A stretch of DNA of 64,000 nt from Pseudanabaena sp. Chao 1811 (GTDB lineage Bacteria > Cyanobacteriota > Cyanobacteriia > Pseudanabaenales > Pseudanabaenaceae): assembly GCF_027942295.1 (NCBI RefSeq), contig NZ_CP101416.1, forward strand, positions 3,334,501-3,398,500. Reading direction: 5' to 3'. Position numbers and translations under genes: made by a program. This document shows positions 37,411 through 47,567 of the stretch, one piece after another. Every line of letters starts with the position of its first letter. Positions within the stretch are counted from its first letter, which is position 1. The notes beneath the pieces are model-generated. The model saw only the letters and a list, made by a program, of their open reading frames with translations, did not search any database and had not been told where the DNA came from.

Positions 37411-37929
37411 CTGGACGTATGTGATGACAGACTAAAAGGCAATTATATCGGACTCCGCTACGCTCCACATCTGAACGTGAAAGTTTTACCAAACCGATAC
37501 GCCTGTTAAAGTGCGATCGCCGATCTTGTAGCGTGCGTTAATGAAATGTAGCGCACATTTTTGATATTTGTTGTTAATATTCCACTAAACACATGCTAAA
37601 ACTAGGCGATCACAAATTTGTTAACCACAAAGTAGAAGCTCTAGAAAGATGAAGTATGCCAGGGCAACCGCATAAAAAAATTGAGATCCTTAACTATCAA
37701 GCACCCCAGAAATCGATAAGTAAAAATACTTAGGAATGAAATCCTTACTGCGTAAGCCATCTATTTTTTATGCGGTAGCCCTGTGAAGTATGCGTCTCGA
37801 AACTTCACTTTCAGACTATGCGCTTTATAGTTAGACTAGACTGAATTTTTTAGTCTAATCCATAGTTTGGCTATCAAAATACGCTAATCGTCATTAAGAA
37901 GAAATAGGATAACTGCCCAAGTACAAGTC
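37411..37929. other. Intergenic region with a MITE
   Basis: About 520 bases. Apart from the MITE at 37660-37783 I see a GCGATCGC site and short A/T-rich palindromes (TTTAGTCTAATCC near 37847). No small gene could be supported; the phosphoesterase promoter should lie near 37880-37920. Confidence 0.5.
37660..37783. mobile_element. 124-bp MITE with 10-bp target-site duplication
   Basis: Terminal inverted repeats CAGGGCAACCGCATAAAAAA (left) and CAGGGCTACCGCATAAAAAA (right, reverse complement) differ at one position. It is flanked by the perfect direct repeat TGAAGTATGC (37650-37659 and 37784-37793). No coding capacity. CAGGG ends with a duplication of about 10 bp fit mobilisation by an IS4-type transposase, which is an inference. 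Confidence 0.92.
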
Positions 37930-38826
37930 ATGGTGGAAATGAGAGATATCGCGATAGTGACTGCTGATACACCCCGTACTCTAGGATGGTTGCGGTTAGT
38001 GATCGTTTCTGACACACATAATGTTGATCTACCTATCTCTCTTTTCCCTGAAGGGGATTTGTTGATTCATGCAGGAGACCACACAAAGAATGGACTTCTT
38101 ACTGAGCTTACTGATGCGGCAACATGGCTACGTTCGCTAGCGACTCGTTTCACCTACGGCGTTGTGGCGATCGCAGGAAATCATGACAAGCCTCTAGACG
38201 TAGAAACATGGCTCCAAGTCGCCTCCCTTTCGCACCCAGAAGAACGATGGAGCAGTGAATTGATGACTACTGCACAGAACTTGTTCAAGGACAACGAAAT
38301 TGATGGTCTCTCTGCGCCCATGCGTCTACTTCAGCATTCTGCCGAAGAGATAGCAGGGTTGAAATTCTTTGGTTCACCATACATAGGTTTGACACCTCGC
38401 CGACAGGCAATGCCCCAAGATAATCCTCTGCGCTACGAGGGTTTTGCTCGCGACCCTCAGCGTTTGATAGAACTTTACGCTGATATACCCTCTGGACTGG
38501 ATGTGTTGATCACCCATAGCCCACCTCTGGGAATTCTCGACTCCAGCGTGCAATATGGTGGAGTTCTGAGGGAAAAGCCGATTGCAATTGGCAGTGTAGC
38601 TCTGCGGGAGCGCCTGCGGGGACTGCTCCCAGATGAGCGCCCCCGACTCCATATTTTTGGGCATGAGCATGACTCTAGAGGTGTATTTTGGGATGAGGAA
38701 TTGGGAATTCTCTTTGTCAACGCAGCAGCAGTAAATGGCGATCAAAGCATCATTAAGCAGGGAGGGGATTATGTCATGAAGGAAGGCTTCCGTCCTTGGG
38801 TCATCGACATCAGGGTGAATCCCTAG
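37930..38826 (+). CDS. Metallophosphoesterase
   Basis: A 298-residue calcineurin-like phosphoesterase. All metal-binding motifs are present: VSDTHN (D-x-H), LLIHAGDHT (GDH), AIAGNHDKP (GNHD), LITHSPP and FGHEHDSRG (GHxH). The arrangement DTHN/GD/GNHD/THSPP is like the MPPED1/2-type branch that acts on cyclic nucleotides or phosphodiesters; substrate unknown. No signal peptide, so cytosolic. Its codon use and GC content look slightly higher than in the flanking IS-rich region. It converges with recQ. Confidence 0.88.
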   Translation: MVEMRDIAIVTADTPRTLGWLRLVIVSDTHNVDLPISLFPEGDLLIHAGDHTKNGLLTELTDAATWLRSLATRFTYGVVAIAGNHDKPLDVETWLQVASLSHPEERWSSELMTTAQNLFKDNEIDGLSAPMRLLQHSAEEIAGLKFFGSPYIGLTPRRQAMPQDNPLRYEGFARDPQRLIELYADIPSGLDVLITHSPPLGILDSSVQYGGVLREKPIAIGSVALRERLRGLLPDERPRLHIFGHEHDSRGVFWDEELGILFVNAAAVNGDQSIIKQGGDYVMKEGFRPWVIDIRVNP

Positions 38827-38862
38827 TCCTATATTAAAACCTACATGGGTCTGTCTGCTTAA

Positions 38863-41085
38863 CTATAAAGGTTCTTTCTCGTTTAGCCAGATGGCGCGGA
38901 CGATCTTGATTTCATCATAGCTATATTCCTCTCGTAGATGATCAAAGAGATTGCGGAGCGAATCACCACCGATCGCTTCAAGGGCTTCATAAATGACATT
39001 TTGACGTTCGGGAGTGACAAGGCGATCGCAATTAACCGCATAGCCTGCTTCAATTAGTTGCACCAGATGTGTCCAGACTGTCGCAGGTTTCAATCCGCGA
39101 TCGCGAGCGATTTCATCAATATCTAGACCATTCTCATACATCGCCAAGGTTTCACGCTGGGTACTTGCCTTAGATAGTTTTGATTTGGGTGTGACTGATT
39201 CTTGCTTAACCCTAGAATTTGTCGATTCTTCAGGTTCTGCAGGTGGATATTTGAGATGATGTTCGAGAATGATCGCAATAAAATCATCAGCATACTGCTC
39301 TAATTTTTTTGCACCAACACCCGATAATTTCGCAAATTCCTTGCGGCTTGTCGGTTGCTGCTCTGCCATTTGATTGAGCGTGGTATTACTAAAAATCACG
39401 TAGGGTGGAACTTCCTGCTCATCGGCAAGATTTTTGCGAAGTAGGCGCAATCTTTCAAAGAGAATTTCCACATCAACAGGTCGTTCGCTCGTTTCGCGTT
39501 CGGTGACTGTTACAGGCTCCGTATCCCGTTCAATCGGTAATAGCACATTACGCTGACCGCGCATCACTTCCCAACTACGATCATTGAGCTTGAGAATGGC
39601 GTAACCATCGGTAGTTTGGGTTAAATAACCCTGATGGATTAGCGATCGCGAAAGTTGTCGCCATTCATCGAGACTGCGATCTTTGCCGATACCGTGAGTA
39701 GAAAGGTTTTCATGCCCATGTTGCAAAATCTTTTTATTCAGCGAACCTCGCAAAATATCAATCACATGACCTGCGCCAAATCGCTCTTTTACTCTCGCCA
39801 CACAGGATAAGAACTTCTGCGCTTCCACTGTCCAATCTTCCATTGGCTTCGGCGTTAGGCAGTTATCGCAATTGGCGCAATCTCCTTGAAAATGTTCGCC
39901 AAAATAGCGTAAGAGAATCGTGCGGCGACAGGCTAAACCTTCGGCATAGTCAACGACTTGTCGCAATTGCTGTTGAGCAATTCTCTGTTCTGCTTCCAAC
40001 GGCTCATTGGTATGCGGATCGACCTTTTGAGCAATCAGATACTTGATCGTTTCTAAATCTCCATAACCCAAAAACAAAGTACAGTGCGAATCTTCCCCAT
40101 CACGCCCAGCCCGACCCGACTCTTGATAATAGCCTTCAATATTTTTCGGCAAGTCGTAATGAATCACAAACCGTACATCAGGTTTATTGATTCCCATTCC
40201 AAAAGCGATCGTGGCTACCATTACCTGCACATCATCCCGAATCCATCGGGTCTGATTTTCTTCCCGTTCCTTAGCACTTAGCCCCGCATGATAGGGAATT
40301 GCGGCAATTCCATCCTCTCGTAAGCGTTCGGCGATTTCATTGACACGCTTACGACTGAGGCAATAGACAATCCCTGAGCCTTGCATTCTCTTGATTTGCC
40401 TTAGCAAATCCACATAGGATTGCTCCGTTCCTTGTTTCGGAACAACTTCATAATAAAGATTATTGCGATTGAAGCTAGCAACATGAACGTAGGGCTGTTG
40501 TAACTGCAATTGTTGAATGATGTCTTCCCTGACTCGCTCTGTCGCTGTAGCCGTCAAGCCAATGACGGGGACATCGGGATAGAACTGCCGCAAACGACTC
40601 AATTGACGATATTCAGGACGAAAATCATGTCCCCATTCTGAGACGCAATGGGCTTCATCGATCGCAAATCCTGCAATGCCAATCTTGTTTTTAACAATAT
40701 TTAGAAATTCGATAAACTGCTCGGCAAACAAGCGTTCAGGTGCAACATAGATTAATTTAGTCGCTCCATTTAAAATTGCTTGCGATCGCTGATTAGTTTC
40801 TCGACCTGACAAAGTACTATTTAAAAAAGTAGCCCCAATCCCATTCTCTTTCAGCGCCGTAACCTGATCCTGCATTAAGGCGATCAAAGGCGACACCACA
40901 ATCGTTACGCCAGTTTTTAATAAAGCTGGCAATTGAAAGCAAATGGACTTCCCGCCCCCTGTGGGCATAATCGCTAAGGTGTCTTGCCCCGCAAGATGGG
41001 CTTCGATAATCTCGCGCTGACCAGCACGAAAGGAGTCATAACCAAAGTATTGTTTGAGAGCTTGCTGTAAAGGATTGCTTGTCAT
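38863..41085 (-). CDS. recQ: ATP-dependent DNA helicase RecQ
   Basis: A 740-residue 3'-5' helicase for repair and fork restart. Superfamily 2 motifs: Walker A in AIMPTGGGKSICFQLP (about residue 40), DEAHCVSEWGHDFRPEY, TATATERVREDI, and motif VI with QESGRAGRDGEDS. The RecQ zinc site is CANCDNCLTP (with the upstream Cys of CRRTILLRYFG), then the winged helix, and an HRDC domain with LRKNLADEQEVPPYVIFSNTTLNQMA in pieces. A C-terminal helix-turn-helix follows (ETLAMYENGLDIDEIARDRGLKPATVWTHL), as in Bacillus-type long RecQ. The Uma2 gene ends three bases upstream of its start codon. Confidence 0.95.
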   Translation of the reverse strand: MTSNPLQQALKQYFGYDSFRAGQREIIEAHLAGQDTLAIMPTGGGKSICFQLPALLKTGVTIVVSPLIALMQDQVTALKENGIGATFLNSTLSGRETNQRSQAILNGATKLIYVAPERLFAEQFIEFLNIVKNKIGIAGFAIDEAHCVSEWGHDFRPEYRQLSRLRQFYPDVPVIGLTATATERVREDIIQQLQLQQPYVHVASFNRNNLYYEVVPKQGTEQSYVDLLRQIKRMQGSGIVYCLSRKRVNEIAERLREDGIAAIPYHAGLSAKEREENQTRWIRDDVQVMVATIAFGMGINKPDVRFVIHYDLPKNIEGYYQESGRAGRDGEDSHCTLFLGYGDLETIKYLIAQKVDPHTNEPLEAEQRIAQQQLRQVVDYAEGLACRRTILLRYFGEHFQGDCANCDNCLTPKPMEDWTVEAQKFLSCVARVKERFGAGHVIDILRGSLNKKILQHGHENLSTHGIGKDRSLDEWRQLSRSLIHQGYLTQTTDGYAILKLNDRSWEVMRGQRNVLLPIERDTEPVTVTERETSERPVDVEILFERLRLLRKNLADEQEVPPYVIFSNTTLNQMAEQQPTSRKEFAKLSGVGAKKLEQYADDFIAIILEHHLKYPPAEPEESTNSRVKQESVTPKSKLSKASTQRETLAMYENGLDIDEIARDRGLKPATVWTHLVQLIEAGYAVNCDRLVTPERQNVIYEALEAIGGDSLRNLFDHLREEYSYDEIKIVRAIWLNEKEPL

Positions 41086-41088
41086 AGA

Positions 41089-41787
41089 TTAGGATTCAGT
41101 CGGAGATTTCGCGAAAGTCTGAAATATCCATTTGGTGATTTCACCGTCATTTTGAGCATAACTTAAATGTAATGCTTCTTCGACTTTAGATATGTCTAAA
41201 CCTTTCAGAACTTGTGATTGCGTAATCCTTCCACTATGCCCATCAGCGATCGCAAAGGCAAATATCTCTGAAGTGCTAGCATTGACCGCCCAATATTCTT
41301 GAATTCCTAAACGTTCATAGAGCAGTCTTTTATAACCTAGATCCTCTTGAATTGTCGTTGCGGAAATTTCCACAACTAAAGTGGGTAAATCAAACTCATT
41401 TAAATCAACTGGTGCATTATTTCTAGGAGGAATTTTTAAGTCAGTCCCTATATAAAACACCATGTCAGGTTGAAATTCTGCATTACCTGTCTTTCTGAAA
41501 CTACAGTTAAGGTACTCATAAATACAAATGCCAGCAAAAGCGGCAAATACACTAATTACTTTATAAACAACTCCATTCTCGTGAGCGTGAATTGGTCCAA
41601 CGGGAGACATTTCAATCCTCATTAAATGCTGGTCATAATAAAATTTAGCCTTATCTAAGCTTGGTTCTTCAGCAAGAGCTAAAAATTCTTCCCAAGAGGC
41701 TCTTGCCCAAACATCAGAGACAATTTCTGGCTTGACTTCTCTAATCTCTTTAGGATCGTCTGTTTTTGCGCTAACCGTAATAGTCAT
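41089..41787 (-). CDS. Uma2 family putative endonuclease (DUF820)
   Basis: A 232-residue member of a restriction-endonuclease-like family that is greatly expanded in cyanobacteria. The PD-(D/E)XK core is seen as EFQPDMVFYIG (the Asp), LVVEISATTIQEDLGYKRLLYERLGIQEYWAV with the E-x-S...K variant in pieces. Its biological role is not established. It lies three bases upstream of recQ in the same direction and is probably cotranscribed with it, which may be only convenience. Confidence 0.85.
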   Translation of the reverse strand: MTITVSAKTDDPKEIREVKPEIVSDVWARASWEEFLALAEEPSLDKAKFYYDQHLMRIEMSPVGPIHAHENGVVYKVISVFAAFAGICIYEYLNCSFRKTGNAEFQPDMVFYIGTDLKIPPRNNAPVDLNEFDLPTLVVEISATTIQEDLGYKRLLYERLGIQEYWAVNASTSEIFAFAIADGHSGRITQSQVLKGLDISKVEEALHLSYAQNDGEITKWIFQTFAKSPTES

Positions 41788-41838
41788 AGTTAATCCAGTT
41801 AGTTGTGACTCTTAAACATTTTAACATAGCGTTTCTAG

Positions 41839-41867
41839 GTGAGTCGCAGCCGAAGGCTGCGACTCAC
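41839..41867. terminator. Hairpin downstream of mnmE
   Basis: GTGAGTCGCAGCC-GAA-GGCTGCGACTCAC, a perfect 13-bp stem four bases after the mnmE stop on the minus strand. There is no strong T run, so it may be a transcript end or an isolated palindrome. Confidence 0.65.
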
Positions 41868-41871
41868 TCAA

Positions 41872-43290
41872 TTACTTCCCAATACAGAATCTACTGAAGA
41901 TTTGATCGAGGACTGATTCTGTTACTTCTTCACCTGTGATTTCCCCGATCGCACTGATGGCAGCCCGTAAATCAATTGTCCAAAAATCAAGTGGCAATTG
42001 ATCGGCGATCGCAATTTCGACATTCTCTAAAGATTGCACAACCCTTAATAGACAGGCTTTCTGGCGTTGATTAATTGCCACATCAAGATTTGCAGCAGCG
42101 ATCGCATCTTGATGAATACATTTAAGAATAGCGGTTTCTAAATCCTCAATACCCTGATTTTGAGAAGCTGCGGTTTTTACGATGGGAATTCCCTCACCCC
42201 CAGCCCCTCTTCCAAAGGGCGAGGGGAGCAAATTCTGATTCCCCATCTCCTGTGGAAAAGGCGAGGTGAGAGCAAGATCTATCTTATTCATTACAAAAAT
42301 CAAAGGGCGATCGCTAACAATCTCATAGATTTCTGTATCCTTCTCAGTCCAGCCCAGACTCGCATCAATTACCATTAGCACTAAATCAGCAGACTGAGCC
42401 GCTTGGCGCGATCGCTCTACACCGATCTTCTCTACAACATCTTCTGTTTCGCGAATGCCTGCTGTATCGAGAACTTGAATGGGAATTCCGCCAACTACCA
42501 ATTGCGAATCGACCACATCGCGAGTTGTCCCTGGTAAATCTGTAACGATCGCGCGATCGCTCCGACTCCAAGCATTTAACAGGCTCGATTTGCCGACATT
42601 CGGACGACCGACAATCGCCACTTTTAAGCCTGTGCGTAGTAGTTCACCACGATCTGCCGTTGCTAAAATTTGTTGTGATTCCTGTGCTACAAACTTAATT
42701 TCTGACTTCACCCATTCCACATCAAGGGGTGGTAAATCATCTTCAAAATCAATTCTTGCTTCTATTTCCGTGAGCAGATTTAAGCATTTGCCGCGCAAAT
42801 ATTTAAGCGAATTAGCTAACTTACCACGCAAAGAAGCGATCGCTGATTGTGCCGCCTGTGCCGATTTTGCTCCTACTAAGTCATTAATACTTTCTGCCTG
42901 TGTGAGATCAATGCGACCATTGAGAAAAGCCCTTAAACTGAACTCACCAGCCTCCGCCAACCTTGCGCCATTCTCTAAACAGAGGTTTAGCACCTGTTGC
43001 ACCGCCATAATTCCCCCATGACAGTGAAATTCCACCACATCCTCACGGGTAAAAGAACGGGGTGCTTTCATTAATAGCAACAGGCTTTCGTCAACTATTG
43101 CTTTAGTCGCAGGATTACGTACATAACCATAGAGAATCCGATGACTTTCCCAAACTTGTTTTCCCCCTGCATGGAATATTTGCTTGGCGATCGCCTCTGC
43201 ACGATCGCCTGATAATCTCACAATACCCACACTGCCCTGTTGTGGAGAAATAGCCGTAGCGATCGCCGCGATCGTGTCAGATAGACTCAT
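41872..43290 (-). CDS. mnmE: tRNA-modification GTPase MnmE
   Basis: With MnmG it makes the cmnm5U34 modification in tRNA wobble positions. The 472-residue protein has the N-terminal tetrahydrofolate-binding domain ([24 protein letters not shown] in pieces), a helical domain, and an inserted G domain: G1 [11 protein letters not shown]3 DTAGIRET, G4 NKID, then a C-terminal FCIGK with the conserved Cys. Between G4 and G5 (about residues 340-366) is an unusual Gly/Pro-rich insert ([17 protein letters not shown]) encoded by a dispersed palindromic repeat in frame. Family length is usually about 455, so the insert accounts for the extra residues. Confidence 0.96.
   Translation of the reverse strand: MSLSDTIAAIATAISPQQGSVGIVRLSGDRAEAIAKQIFHAGGKQVWESHRILYGYVRNPATKAIVDESLLLLMKAPRSFTREDVVEFHCHGGIMAVQQVLNLCLENGARLAEAGEFSLRAFLNGRIDLTQAESINDLVGAKSAQAAQSAIASLRGKLANSLKYLRGKCLNLLTEIEARIDFEDDLPPLDVEWVKSEIKFVAQESQQILATADRGELLRTGLKVAIVGRPNVGKSSLLNAWSRSDRAIVTDLPGTTRDVVDSQLVVGGIPIQVLDTAGIRETEDVVEKIGVERSRQAAQSADLVLMVIDASLGWTEKDTEIYEIVSDRPLIFVMNKIDLALTSPFPQEMGNQNLLPSPFGRGAGGEGIPIVKTAASQNQGIEDLETAILKCIHQDAIAAANLDVAINQRQKACLLRVVQSLENVEIAIADQLPLDFWTIDLRAAISAIGEITGEEVTESVLDQIFSRFCIGK
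42185..42260. repeat. Dispersed CCCTCACCCCCAGCCCCT-type repeat inside mnmE
   Basis: CCCTCACCCCCAGCCCCTCT on one arm and AGGGGAG...GGCGAGGTGAG on the other, forming a stem with an internal CCAAAGGGCGAGGGG. This class of repeat is normally intergenic in cyanobacteria. A short related piece (CCCTCATCCCTAGACCTTCTCCC) occurs at 43669-43691 in the intergenic region upstream of this gene. Confidence 0.8.
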
Positions 43291-43978
43291 TCGTAATTTT
43301 TCTAAATTTGAAAAAATCTTAAGGTAATAACGTTAATTCTATAATAACTGCTCTAAGTAGTTAAGAAGCACAAGTAACCTTAAACTCCAGAAGTTGTGCT
43401 AGCCAGTGCAGATGGCATAAGAGTGTGTTTGAGAAGTTTTACCCCCTCCAACTCCCACTTATTAAAGTGGGAGGATTTGAGTTTCGAGGGAGAAACTCTA
43501 GCTCTTAAAAAATATAGGACTTACGCAAGTCCAACGAATTTACAGGTTTTTCATTAGATTAGATTAGATTTGATGCGAGCAAAGTCCACGCCAAATCTAA
43601 TTATTGCGTAAGTCCTACAAGATATAAGCTTGTTAAAATCTAGTGTTCCATGAAATTTTTTATAGCCCTCATCCCTAGACCTTCTCCCGTCAGAGAAAAA
43701 AGAAATCAAGATAGGGTTTGTCCTCCTCCACCAGTAGCTAAAATTAAATCCTTACTGATATTAATCAAAGCAAACTTTCATTAATTTTTTGGCTAACCCT
43801 TGCTGCATAGGATTTAAAATATAACTAGAATAGTTAAAGAATGAGATTGTACATTTTAGAGCTAAAAACTTAGTTCTAACCTCATAGGGGGAGAATTTTA
43901 AAAGATTTAAACTCGTTAATTGATTATCGATTTACCAACAACTTTGGATTAATTTCGCATCTGGGTCTTACTGAAACT
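43291..43978. other. Long intergenic region between mnmE and the hybrid kinase
   Basis: Nearly 700 bases without a supported gene. It holds a 103-bp inverted-repeat element (43515-43617), a degenerate CCCTCATCCCTAG repeat (43669-43691) and A/T-rich DNA. The promoters of mnmE and the divergent kinase gene must lie here. Confidence 0.5.
43515..43617. repeat. 103-bp inverted-repeat element with TAGGACTTACGCAA ends
   Basis: Both ends read TAGGACTTACGCAA when viewed inwards (right end as reverse complement). The interior has three tandem ATTAG units and a hairpin ATTAGATTTG...CAAATCTAAT. No coding capacity; looks like a MITE derived from an insertion sequence with these ends. No clear target duplication. 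Confidence 0.75.
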
Positions 43979-46900
43979 ATGCTTATATCTACTAATGGTG
44001 ATTTACCAACTTGCCCAGAAAAAAGTAAATTTGCTTCTAAGAAGGTAGCTACAAAAAAATCATCATCAAAAAAAAATACTCAAGAATCTCTAGGATTGCA
44101 TCAGGCAATTTTGGATAGTGCAAACTATTCAATTATCGCGACAACAGTGGATGGGGTAATTAGTGTTTTCAACAAAACCGCAGAGAATTGGTTGGGGTAC
44201 AAAGCGTCAGAACTTGTGGGAAAATTTACTCCCGAACGTTTTCATGATCCTGAAGAGGTTAAACAAAGAGCGATCGCTTTAACCGAGGAACTCGGTATTC
44301 CTGTTGAGGCAGGATTTGAGGTATTTGTCGCTAAGACAAAACTAGGTCAAATGGAAGAAAGTGAGTGGACATATATCCGCAAAGATGGCTCAAGATTTCC
44401 TGTTAAGCTTTCTATTTCTGCATTACGTAATGAGGCAAATGAAGTCTCAGGCTTTTTAGGTATTGCCAATGATGTCACCAAACAGAAACAATCTGAGCAA
44501 GAATTACAGACAATCTTGCGAGAGTTAGCGTTTCAGAAGTTTGCCCTTGATCAAGCAGCAATCGTAGCTGTAACTGATCTTCATGGCGATATTATCTATG
44601 CCAATAATAAATTTTGTGAGATTTCTGGATATAGTCAAGAGGAACTCTTAGGCAAAAACCATCGGATACTCAATTCGCAATATCATTCTCAAGAGTTCTT
44701 TACCAATTTGTGGGATACGATCGCTAGTGGAAAAGTATGGCGTGGTGAAATTCGGAATAAGGCTAAGTCTGGGAATTATTATTGGACAGATAGTACGATC
44801 ACCCCTCTCCTCGATGATCATGGAAAACCCATGAAATACTTGGCAATTCGCTTTGACATTAGCGATCGCAAACAAGTTGAAGAAACTTTGCGACTCAGAG
44901 AAAGAGCGATCGCTGCTAGTCATAACGGAATTGTCATTACTGACTGTAAACTCCCGAATAATCCAATTGTCTATGTCAACGCTGCCTTTGAAAAAATTAC
45001 TGGCTATTCTGCTGCTGATATCATGGGCAAGAATTGCCGTTTTTTACAAGGAGATGATGTATTCCAAGCAGAAAAGGAAGTAATCCGCGCAGCAGTATTA
45101 GCGGGAAATCCTTGTAATGTCGTAATCAGAAATTATCGAAAGGATGGCACATTATTTTGGAACGAGTTAAATATTTCACCAATATTTGATCATCATGGCA
45201 ACGTGACTCACTTTGTGGGAATTCAAACTGATATTACAGAACGAAAAGAAGCCGAAAAGGATTTAAAAAGGCAAATGCGCCTCACCGTTTTACTCAATCG
45301 GATTACCGATGAAATTCGGCAGAGTCTTGATGTTGAAAGCATTTTTCAGACTGCGGCACACCAGATTCAATTAGCTTTTCATTCTAGCCGATGTCTGATC
45401 TATCGGCTAGAATATCCACCAGCTAGTAAAGAGCAACAAACATTGACTCAACCCCAAGTTTCGCTGATGTCAGAGCAATTAGCTGACAGGATCTTTTCGG
45501 TTAAAGATATTGAACTACCCCTTTTAAATAGTAGCTTCGGACAGAAAATAGCGAGTCAGGATCAAGCGATCGCCATTACCAACGTTTATACTGAACCTGA
45601 ATTAGATGAATTTGGCGACCTATTCTATCGGATGCAGTTGCGATCGCTATTAGCTATTCGTACTTCATCCCATGGCATAACCAATGGAATTATTTTGTTA
45701 CATCATTGCAACAGTTTTCACAAATGGACAATTGAGGAAAAACAACTCCTCGAATCCGTTGCCAATCAGGTCAGTATTGGTCTATCGCAAGCCCAATTAC
45801 TGATTCAAGAAACAAGGCAAAGAGAACAACTAATTAAGCAAAATGCAGAATTAGAAGAAGCAAAAATAATTGCAGAGGCAGCAAACCGCTCTAAAAGTGA
45901 ATTTTTGGCAACTATGAGCCATGAGATTCGGACTCCCATGAATGCTGTAATAGGAATGACAGGAGTTTTACTAGATACAAATCTCACTAAGGAACAACGT
46001 GAATTTATTGAAATCGTACGCAATGCTGGCGATACTTTACTAACTATTATTAATGATATTTTAGACTTTTCTAAAATTGAATCGGGACATCTGGAATTAG
46101 AAGAACAAACTTTTGATTTGCGAATTTGCCTAGAAGATACAATTGAACTGCTCTCAGCAAAAGCGGTTGAGAAAGGTATTGAACTCGGTTATTTGATCCA
46201 TCCTGATGTGGAATTAATCGTCATTGGCGATATGACCCGACTACGTCAAGTTTTAGCAAATTTGATCGGGAATGCAATTAAATTTACGAATCGAGGTTCT
46301 GTAAATATTTCGATCACCCAATCGCCGATATTCCATTACGAACGATGCGATCTCCAAAGCCATAAAGAAGATTCCCAATTACTGCGGACATTACAGTTTG
46401 CAGTGAGAGATACTGGGATTGGTATCCCTAGCGATCGCCTTCATCGATTGTTTCAGCCTTTTAGCCAAGTGGATGCTTCCACCACCAGACAATATGGTGG
46501 CACTGGACTAGGCTTAGCCATTAGTAAACGTCTATGCGAACTCATGGGCGGCACGATGTGGGTGGAAAGTGATCTTCATCAAGGCTCCACTTTTCACTTT
46601 ACGATTACAGCCCCTACAAACAACTGGGAACAATTTCCCCCAATTAGCATTGCTAATTCGCAAGCAATCTCCCCATCAACCAATGGGAAATCACTTACAG
46701 GTCAAGGGATTAGTCATATTAATGCTGAGCGTTATCGACGGAATTATAACTTTGATCCGAAGATGGCGAGAAATCATCCACTGCGCATTTTGATCGCAGA
46801 GGACAATGTGATTAATCAAAAAGTTGCTATTCATATCTTGCAGCAGATGGGCTATCGTGCTGATGTTGTCGCCAATGGATTAGAAGTTTTAGCTGCCCTC

Positions 46901-47521
46901 TCTCATCAGACCTATGATCTGATATTTATGGATATGCAGATGCCAGAAATGGACGGGCTAGAAGCTACTCGACAGATATATCAGAATTGGGAGCATAAAA
47001 AGCTCACTAATAGACCCCGTATTATTGCGATGACAGCAAATGCCATGCAGGGCGATCGCGAAATTTGTTTAGAAGCAGGTATGGATGACTATCTGAGTAA
47101 ACCAATTCGTAACTCTGAACTGGTGCGCGTATTACTGGCATGTCAACCAGCGACAAATCCTCCCGCGCATTTATCATCAATTAATATGGGTACGCTTCAC
47201 GAAACTGCTAATGATATTGGGGGGGAAGATCCATCTTTTTTAATTGAGCTAATCGATAGTTATTTAGATAATACGCGATCGCTCCTCCAAGAGTTATATA
47301 CTAGCTTTGCACAGCAAAATTTTGATTTAATGCTACGAACTGCCCACACCTTAAAATCTAGTAGTGGTGTTATTGGTGCTGAAGAGCTATCAGAAATGTG
47401 TCGTGATCTGGAGATGGGTCTCCGTAGTAAAAATTATGAGGACTTAGATATCAAAATCAATAAAATAGCCGATGAGTATGCAAGCGTTAAATCTGAACTA
47501 GAGCAGGAAAAGTATAATTAA
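43979..47521 (+). CDS. LOV-containing hybrid sensor histidine kinase (PAS-PAS-LOV-GAF-HisKA-HATPase-REC-HPt)
   Basis: A 1180-residue soluble hybrid kinase. Order: basic low-complexity N-terminus; PAS (about 40-165); PAS (about 180-300); LOV domain (about 305-430); GAF (about 440-600); HisKA with His648 in [15 protein letters not shown]; HATPase with DTGIGIP and [10 protein letters not shown]; receiver with Asp985 in [12 protein letters not shown]; HPt with His1123 in AHTLKSSSG. The third PAS matches the FMN-LOV signature GKNCRFLQ with the adduct cysteine Cys353, plus NYRKDG, FWNEL and the GIQ glutamine, so blue-light sensing is likely. The GAF domain lacks an obvious bilin cysteine. A REC-GGDEF gene follows after 46 bases and is the probable output partner. 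Confidence 0.92.
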   Translation: MLISTNGDLPTCPEKSKFASKKVATKKSSSKKNTQESLGLHQAILDSANYSIIATTVDGVISVFNKTAENWLGYKASELVGKFTPERFHDPEEVKQRAIALTEELGIPVEAGFEVFVAKTKLGQMEESEWTYIRKDGSRFPVKLSISALRNEANEVSGFLGIANDVTKQKQSEQELQTILRELAFQKFALDQAAIVAVTDLHGDIIYANNKFCEISGYSQEELLGKNHRILNSQYHSQEFFTNLWDTIASGKVWRGEIRNKAKSGNYYWTDSTITPLLDDHGKPMKYLAIRFDISDRKQVEETLRLRERAIAASHNGIVITDCKLPNNPIVYVNAAFEKITGYSAADIMGKNCRFLQGDDVFQAEKEVIRAAVLAGNPCNVVIRNYRKDGTLFWNELNISPIFDHHGNVTHFVGIQTDITERKEAEKDLKRQMRLTVLLNRITDEIRQSLDVESIFQTAAHQIQLAFHSSRCLIYRLEYPPASKEQQTLTQPQVSLMSEQLADRIFSVKDIELPLLNSSFGQKIASQDQAIAITNVYTEPELDEFGDLFYRMQLRSLLAIRTSSHGITNGIILLHHCNSFHKWTIEEKQLLESVANQVSIGLSQAQLLIQETRQREQLIKQNAELEEAKIIAEAANRSKSEFLATMSHEIRTPMNAVIGMTGVLLDTNLTKEQREFIEIVRNAGDTLLTIINDILDFSKIESGHLELEEQTFDLRICLEDTIELLSAKAVEKGIELGYLIHPDVELIVIGDMTRLRQVLANLIGNAIKFTNRGSVNISITQSPIFHYERCDLQSHKEDSQLLRTLQFAVRDTGIGIPSDRLHRLFQPFSQVDASTTRQYGGTGLGLAISKRLCELMGGTMWVESDLHQGSTFHFTITAPTNNWEQFPPISIANSQAISPSTNGKSLTGQGISHINAERYRRNYNFDPKMARNHPLRILIAEDNVINQKVAIHILQQMGYRADVVANGLEVLAALSHQTYDLIFMDMQMPEMDGLEATRQIYQNWEHKKLTNRPRIIAMTANAMQGDREICLEAGMDDYLSKPIRNSELVRVLLACQPATNPPAHLSSINMGTLHETANDIGGEDPSFLIELIDSYLDNTRSLLQELYTSFAQQNFDLMLRTAHTLKSSSGVIGAEELSEMCRDLEMGLRSKNYEDLDIKINKIADEYASVKSELEQEKYN

Positions 47522-47567
47522 CGCTATTGCCATCTCCTAGTTTTGTCCAATACTGTCCAGTTATGTA

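Noticed and set aside
45250-45800. GAF domain of the hybrid kinase as a bilin-binding cyanobacteriochrome
   Set aside because: No chromophore-binding cysteine in the usual Cys-His context; only a plain GAF domain can be supported.
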